Translations under genes and position numbers: made by a program
Shown: piece by piece, positions 57,862 through 64,000 of the stretch
Layout of the letters: each line of letters begins with the position of its first letter
Numbering within the stretch: the first letter of the stretch is position 1
Notes under the pieces: generated by a model
Seen by the model: the letters and a program-made list of their open reading frames with translations, nothing else
The model's database searches: none
What the model was told of the DNA's origin: nothing
Assembly: GCA_022495005.1 (NCBI GenBank)
Contig: JAGYXB010000803.1
Location: forward strand, 1-64,000
DNA length: 64,000 nucleotides
Direction of reading: 5' to 3'
Source: Rhyacophila brunnea
Lineage: Eukaryota; Arthropoda; Insecta; Trichoptera; Rhyacophilidae

Positions 57862-60074
57862 AATATATGTATGTGATTTTCTCAACCACCTTGTACGAAA
57901 ATGGCATGGTTAATAAAAAAAAATACGTTGATATTGATCTTCTATTGGCCACCTCTCTCCTTAAGTGAATTCAAACAGTTCTACAAGAAAATGCGTTGCG
58001 TCCATGTTTCGATCATGTTTGCAATAAATTTAATAAAAAAAGAGAATAACGTCATATGGATACAAAATATAAACGGTATAAAATTTTCAACGTATACTTA
58101 CATACAGTTTTGTCAGTACATATTATGTGAATTGAAAAAAAACCCCTTATATTATGACAGTAATTAGCAAACTCTACAGTTCGAGTTATTTACGCCAACA
58201 TCTTTACAAACTGCTTTTATTGTATAAAAATAACCAATGTTATTACCATTCATAATGAAAGTATTAAATTATTGCGTTTTATATTTATATAGGGCTGCGG
58301 ATACCTTGACATTTCGGGAGGTTTTTATTAGTTTCAAATAGAGCCGGTTTATAACATTGGATTACCCTTAGAAATAAAATTTACCCCTGCAAAAGTTCCT
58401 TCTAAAAACTCCCCAAACTTATCCTGTAGGCAAGTCGTAAAATTATTTAATATCATTTTTATAGCTTACGTCGTATTTTCTTGGAGATTCAGAAGATTTG
58501 ATGGATCACTCCAGCTGTAGAATTATTTGTACTTACATACTGCTACATGACCTTTGTTAATAATGCATTTGTAATATAAATATTTAGCCTCCTAAAATTT
58601 AAGAGACGAATTTTTGTGCTTGCTAGAAAATTGGCAGCAAAATGCTTTTCATAACTATCGTTTTCACTACCTACTATATAAGTAAATGATTTTTCCAACT
58701 CACAGATTCTATTTTTATATTTTTACAAGTCATATTAATTGTCTTTCGTCACTTAGGTACAGTGTTATTTTTTAGCCATCTGAATTATACAGCATAAGGA
58801 ACGTATAGTTAGTTATTCACTGACCACTTCCGCTTTAGTTTATAGAGATATCACTAGTAACCAAAGAACAAAACACATACATGGACCCTCCAAACCAACC
58901 CGCCCCGCACCACACTCGGTCTTAATCGAGCGTATCACGAGGCTCTAAGTTTGGGTGTGAAGCAGCAGCAGTTGTCTACCCCTGGGAATGTCTCAGGAGC
59001 AGATACCCAAGTCTAGTAAGCCACGCTCTCAAGTGAACTTTGACTGAGTTTAATGAAAGATATAATTTAATAAAAAAGTGCCATGGGAGATAAAGGCACA
59101 GAGATTTAAGAATTGCTAACTAACAACCTTTTCAATGGATACCTAAAATCCACCCCGGACTTCAGAGTATGGTGCGGACAATCAACAATTCGGACAATTT
59201 TTTTTAGTCTTTCTGTGAATATTATAGAAACTCTATTCTCTCAGGTAGTAAGTAGCACAGGATTTTCAATCCCTTTGTATTGCTTTGTAGTTAGCGTTCA
59301 CCCTGCATGGAGAAATCTCCACATACATAATTTTGGGGTAGGTTTTTCTAGTTATCCTGCAATTAGCCCAATCTTATTTTTATGACCATCCCCGCCTAGA
59401 CACGATAACTTTCAAGTGGTCACCGTTACTTATTTTTATTTGCCTTTGATTCGCGCATTCTAAAGCCGGGCTTATTATGTTAATTGTGTTTGTTCGGCGA
59501 GTGTACACGCACGGATTATGGTTTTATTAGGCGAGACGCACACAAAGGGATGCTGAGATCGTGCGTTTTGATCTATGACTACTTGTTTTTTTAATGATCG
59601 TTAAATTTGCGTAATATTTCTTATTGCGTGATTAATTTTGTGGGACCATTTTAATAAATTATAATTTAATTTACATTACTAGAGTATTTTTTTTATACAT
59701 AAATTCTGTCGGTTGAAAATGTGCGCATGTGCGGATATAAACTGTTCTGATCGACATCAAATTATGTAGATAAAGCTGTATTTATATTGTCTTTTAAACA
59801 TAATCAACGTTCACTTTGTGGTTATTCATTACGACTATCGTTTATTCTATCGACTATCTATTATTAGCGCAACGTGGCATAGATATGGGCGTGTTGGGCG
59901 TTACGTGAAAAGTTTACAAAATAAAAAAAATGGAATAGCGGTGGTCAAGCTGATGAAATGTCAATAGACCGGACATACCGCCCAGCGAGTTGACAGCCGA
60001 CAATTATTGCATGCATACAGGACCGCCGCAAAACATGTTTCATCGACGAATCATCAAAGTCGGTGTATGTTTGT
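57862..60074. other. No recognised gene
   Basis: AT-rich. A GC-richer segment at 58880-59000 has no clear frame, and the 90-codon ATG frame at 59113-59385 has no recognisable domain. Confidence 0.35.
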
Positions 60075-60160
60075 ATGTCGCGGCGAAGAACTAGGGATCG
60101 TGAAGAGTGTGAAGATGTACCTATTATTCCAGCAATGGATGGTGATGATGATGAATTCAT
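60075..60160 (+). CDS. Candidate first exon, basic then acidic N-terminus
   Basis: ATG at 60075 opens MSRRRTRDREECEDVPIIPA then MDGDDDEF, reaching CAT|GTAGGT, a possible donor, in phase 2. Without splicing it stops at 60162. The upstream 130 bp are GC-richer, as for a 5' UTR. The family is unknown; nuclear or transposon N-termini often look like this. Confidence 0.35.
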
Positions 60161-60297
60161 GTAGGTATTTAATAAGTCACGTGTTTAGTTCTTGTAGTAA
60201 GCTTTATCAAGTAGGTACCTATGTCACCAAAATTTTACTTGTAGTTTTAAATATCACAATGATTATTCTTATTGGCAATGCTTTGTGGGCCTTGGGT

Positions 60298-60310
60298 GGG
60301 GGGGGGGGGG
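60298..60310 (+). repeat. G homopolymer
   Basis: A run of about 13 G (after GGGT) in otherwise AT-rich DNA. Confidence 0.9.
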
Positions 60311-62580
60311 TTATGTTAGAAATGTACAGCTGATAATATTAACAAACTGCATTTGAATTGAAAGGGGGGAATTTTTTAAAAGGATAATCGAGAAGATCTC
60401 AACCTTGATCATAATGAGAGCGTACCATACATCGCCCACCGTCGCACTGGCGAATGAAAGAGTGAATGTGATAATTTTTTCTCTGAGGTTAATCACGATA
60501 ATATTAGTTAATTTGAATACATATTTATTTAGAAACTAACTGTTTTCTTGACATTATGCCTCGTCTACTTCTACAAAATACAGCGGGATCCCGGGATACA
60601 GGATTCTAGTTTGCAAACCCTAATAACGAATAGGTAGGCTTACAACTTAACAAAACAAACACTGTTACCGTTGACGTCATTAGTTACAGTTAAAGATAAT
60701 CGTGATTTGATAAATCAAACAATACGAATTCAGATAGTCAGGCTATAGCAGATGCTCTCTGATCCAGAATCAGATAATCTCAGTCTTTGTCGATTCATAA
60801 TATGAAGTAAGCTCACGACATCTCTATGTTCGAACTCTATTGTTATTGCATACCTTGGATAAAGACGTTACAGCAGAGGTTGCCAACACGTGTAGGCGCA
60901 CGTGGATCTATTTAAGTACGCCTGCTATAAAATATTGATCTACGGGAAAAAAGGAAGCAAGTTTTATCATCGGGTGCCTCATAAGATAACAATCTCATAT
61001 GCCCAAACTAATTATAACAACGAACCTTCGCAAGAGATCTATACTTAATAAAACTTGTAAACTTAGATAAAATACATTTTTCATAAAATTTTCTTCCACG
61101 CAATAACAAAATTGCACGATGCAAAGGTCAGAGAAATATTAAAATCAATTGTGTAACTTCTTCTACTAAGAAAAGAATGAAAATGGTAAACTTCCATAGT
61201 GATATGAAGTTATTTGAAAAAGATGTTTTTGAAACGTTCGATTTAAAATTATAGAGGTTTCATTGCAACCTGACTTGATCGTAAATGTAGGTACCTACTT
61301 CTTGATAAAAACCTTGTCTTTGCCTTTGTAGTATTTTTTAAAGAACAGGCAATTGAGGCCTTATTTAATTTTAAAAACATGTTTTGTTTACACGGTTAAT
61401 GATTTTATAACACTAGTAATACCCCAAACGTTCACTTTTGCGAACTTTATAGGGGTAGGAGTTTGACACTTTCATTTTCATCTTTATTTTTGTGATACAC
61501 TGTTTTTAATTGGATTTAAACACAAATTATCCAAAAGAAAACACCACGAGGTTTTTTTTGTAATAATACCATCAATAATTTTCAATGCGTGCAAAAAGTA
61601 ATAGGATTCTAATAGGCTCGTGAATCTGCCCACACGTGTTATGTCCGTAGCGGTATATTATATTGGCGCGATACATATCCTTGCATCTAGTAATATCTAC
61701 ATCCAAACAACTAAACGTTTAACGCAAAAATGTGTGGTCTTATGGACTCACTTATTACAATAACTATTGTCAACAAACTTATTATTAAGATTGACCTGCA
61801 ATCATAAACTGACAAGGATTGCAACATAGTAAAGTTGTAAAATCTAAAAACATTACCACATAAATGAATTTTCCAACGTCTCACGATTTCTTTTTCATTG
61901 CATTGAAATTTAATAAACGTTGCACATATTTTACCCTGCACGAAAAAGGAAGAAACGATAGATTAATAATAATTATTGGTATCACCATAACATAATATTT
62001 CAACCCCATAAAACTTTCGGTACTGGGTACTATGAATACGTACCCACGATCTCCACCAAGTAATAGGTAGATTCTCCAAAGGTCAAGCACGTCTTAGACC
62101 TCTTTGTTCTTCCTTTTTTTACGAATCAGGCTTTTGGAGTGCCAGCTCGTGTCAGATTCATCGTCAATAGAGAGATAAGTAGGTACCCTCTGAGATTATA
62201 TTATAAATCAATTTATTAAACAAACAAGCTATAGGTTGTATTCAAAACCATAATTTTATAATGGTAGTTTGTACTAATAATTATCTTTTACATTACAGAC
62301 GATAGATTTTAACATGCAAATCGTGGTAACTATTATTGATGTTGAATCATGATATTAGTGTGACATATATTGTGAGAAAATAATATACTTACTTCATTGT
62401 TTAATTGTTATTGGTTGATTGATGATGCTAAATTTGTTAAGTTATTTAAATTGTAAATGTATATTCAAAGTTTCCAAAATAATTATCATTTTGGTGCGAC
62501 AGCTCCGCAATATTGGCACGTCTTCGTAAAATACCGGTCATTGTTTTTGTTTTTATTTTTTTGGCCGCCTGTGACATCTC
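60311..62580. other. No recognised gene
   Basis: AT-rich; only short frames without domain signatures. Confidence 0.4.
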
Positions 62581-62584
62581 ACGG

Positions 62585-62688
62585 GATGCGATAAAAGCTT
62601 CCTGCCGAGCAATCAATTATTGCGCACGCGCACGTCTCGCTCTTCCGGTACTCTAGTCCGCCGCCCATTTCGTGGAATGCTTTTTAAA
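62585..62688 (+). promoter_or_regulatory. CpG-rich putative promoter and 5' UTR
   Basis: TGCGCACGCGCACGTCTCGC and CGGTACTCTAGTCCGCCGCC stand out from AT-rich surroundings and lead straight into the start codon at 62689. Confidence 0.4.
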
Positions 62689-62722
62689 ATGGATTCTTCG
62701 TTATTCATTTTATTTATTATAT
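62689..62722 (+). CDS. Candidate first exon: start of a signal peptide or anchor
   Basis: TTAAAATGG is an excellent start context. MDSSLFILFII plus one base runs into TAT|GTAAGTC, a consensus donor (phase 1). The hydrophobic run right after a short N-region is the beginning of a signal peptide continuing in exon 2. The exon has only 34 nt, and the CpG-rich block upstream supports a transcription start. The next exon was not found before the window ends. Confidence 0.45.
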
Positions 62723-62729
62723 GTAAGTC

Positions 62730-63640
62730 ATAGATAAATTACGAGAAGCAATCACTGGTGAATATTTTATGGTGGTGCATGTTTTGGTAGCTAATGGTTT
62801 TGATGAAAATTGGGCACATACACAGTTTGATTTAACACTTATGTTCAATACACACTTTACTACTTACCTAAGTATTATTTTCTTCTTATGTCGTCCATTT
62901 TATTTACTAAATTATTGATTAATTACATTTCAAGGTGAGATACAGACACAACGCGTAAATATCAATCAACTCACTCTCACCTTAATTTCAGATAAACAAT
63001 TATAGTTCGTATGAATAAGGATACTCCCAAAAGAAACTATTATATGCTTGACTTTTTTGATTAATCAATTTGAGTATCGCGTTGCATTTCTCTTTCCCAG
63101 ACCCTTCGGGTCCACCAACCGAAAGGGTAAAAAGCTCAGTCGCATTTGTCTTGTGTTGCTTGGGAAAACACAATCAATTTCGTACGCACGCTTAATCACT
63201 CCGAGATAAAGCTCTTCCAGAATTGCCTGAGCCTTAATTCGTTCTTCGTGCGGTCAGGTGGCGTTTCCTAATCCGTTGACAATACAATGAACTTTTCTTA
63301 CTTGTTTATTCACCCGTCTATATTTGAAATCATTGTTTTACATTAACTGTATAAAGTTAATCTACTTCCATCTGAAATACTGGTTATCACTTTTAAGTTA
63401 TTCTTAGCTTGTCATATCCGTTGATTTAACGACTCAACTACACTTCAAATTCGCCTGCCAATCACAAAGCATTCAGTTGCCAATAACATTTGAGTCATTT
63501 TCAAAATTAAAATGTCATAAATTATATTAGAATATAAACTTTGACATCTCATATACATATCTACTTATATAACCGATCAATAAGTTAGAGTTAATAGTAT
63601 TCATTATCAGTGTTTATTTGCCTTCTGGTGAGTGTATACA
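62730..63640. other. No recognised gene; local inverted word pair
   Basis: CAGACCCTTCGGGTCCACC and ACCGAAAGGGT near 63100 could fold. The GC-richer block 63090-63260 has no clear frame. Confidence 0.35.
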
Positions 63641-63643
63641 GTG

Positions 63644-63740
63644 CCTGAAGACGCCGAAAGGCGAAACTCGGGTCGCAAAAAACGACTCAAATGGAATAAA
63701 TAGTACAAAACTTAAATCCATTAGAATTTAAATTCAAATT
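63644..63740 (+). repeat. Hairpin CTGAAGACGCCGAAAGGCGAAAC and shared repeat
   Basis: CTGAAGA, then stem CGCC-GAAA-GGCG, then AAACTCGGGTC, followed by the repeat shared with 17690. It is the shortest and cleanest of the five hammerhead-like hairpins in the window. Confidence 0.6.
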
Positions 63741-63839
63741 CCATTAAGTACCTTCGGTCGATACTATTAATAACATATCTACTCATTAACCTATAATATA
63801 CCTATATTTGTCTTGAATTATCTCTAATGCGTCAATGAC

Positions 63840-64000
63840 ATTGAGCTACTTTACGAGCTGCTTGTTGGCGAATTTACAATCTGCCTGTAAAGTCGCCCAG
63901 TGTCATCATCGAACAAGCTAACAAGCAGATTGTAAACAATCTACCGAAAAAAGTTGAAAGCCGGTCAACTTTACACGCTACACGCCGGCGTGTGGGCATA
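63840..64000. repeat. Inverted short repeats at window edge
   Basis: TTTACAATCTGCCTGT (63874) and, inverted, ACAAGCAGATTGTAAAC (63922) suggest a fold-back element running out of the window. Confidence 0.4.

Noticed and set aside
57508..57952. Protein-coding gene on the minus strand
   Set aside because: Two overlapping frames of similar length with a SINE head inside; more likely decayed transposon sequence.
60007..60333. 108-codon + frame across the G homopolymer
   Set aside because: It has poor coding character and reads through a poly-G run; the shorter ATG frame at 60075 in another frame looks better.
3318..63670. Active hammerhead ribozymes
   Set aside because: The conserved order is present, but the core differs from the active consensus by an extra or missing base, and stems I and III could not be completed by eye.

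Overview
The window looks like AT-rich nuclear DNA of an arthropod, most likely a sternorrhynchan insect such as an aphid. The reasons are the very low gene density, recurrent words such as GGTACCTACCT, CAGTGGCG-ended hAT MITEs, a Helitron, an I/Jockey-like LINE and tRNA-derived SINE remnants. There is no prokaryotic operon structure, rRNA or CRISPR. The assignment is an inference from sequence style, not a database match.

Bases 1-12000 are dominated by one hAT-type MITE family with long termini beginning CAGTGGCGAAGGGTGGAGG. Full or partial copies lie at 215-820, 2591-2785, 5020-5735, 7011-7667 and 52707-53155, and a larger relative at 49708-50826 has a near-perfect 8-bp target duplication. 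The right terminus of this MITE plus about 50 bp of flank has become a satellite of about 113 bp units (8200-11745). It contains shortened units of about 53 bp and a higher-order period of about 787 bp. The same array appears in reverse orientation at the left edge. A second MITE family lies on both sides of the array.

Bases 12000-26000 hold short candidate exons, small MITEs, tRNA-like remnants and a LINE (about 18795-20556) with a frameshifted ORF1 carrying three zinc knuckles, a remnant of the endonuclease, an internal deletion and a poly-A tail. Bases 26000-37000 hold a signal-peptide first exon with a TATA box and a strong donor, a possible recursive-splicing exon at 28740, and a hAT element (33282-33981) with a transposase C-terminal remnant.

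At 38343-43598 are two copies of another hAT MITE with 8-bp target duplications. The second sits just inside the first intron of a MADF-domain gene (exon 40950-41107) and is itself split by a deleted Helitron (41490-43351). The first copy serves as an empty-site control for the Helitron insertion. Bases 44000-64000 are mostly intronic or intergenic, with candidate short exons at 51916, 53716, 60075 and 62689 and a signal-peptide reading frame at 54388.

No complete conventional host gene can be read. The best interpretation is that host genes here are cut into very short exons by large, transposon-filled introns. A phase-consistent five-exon model (14131 to 53781, + strand) and two signal-peptide first exons that both end in phase 1 are offered as hypotheses.
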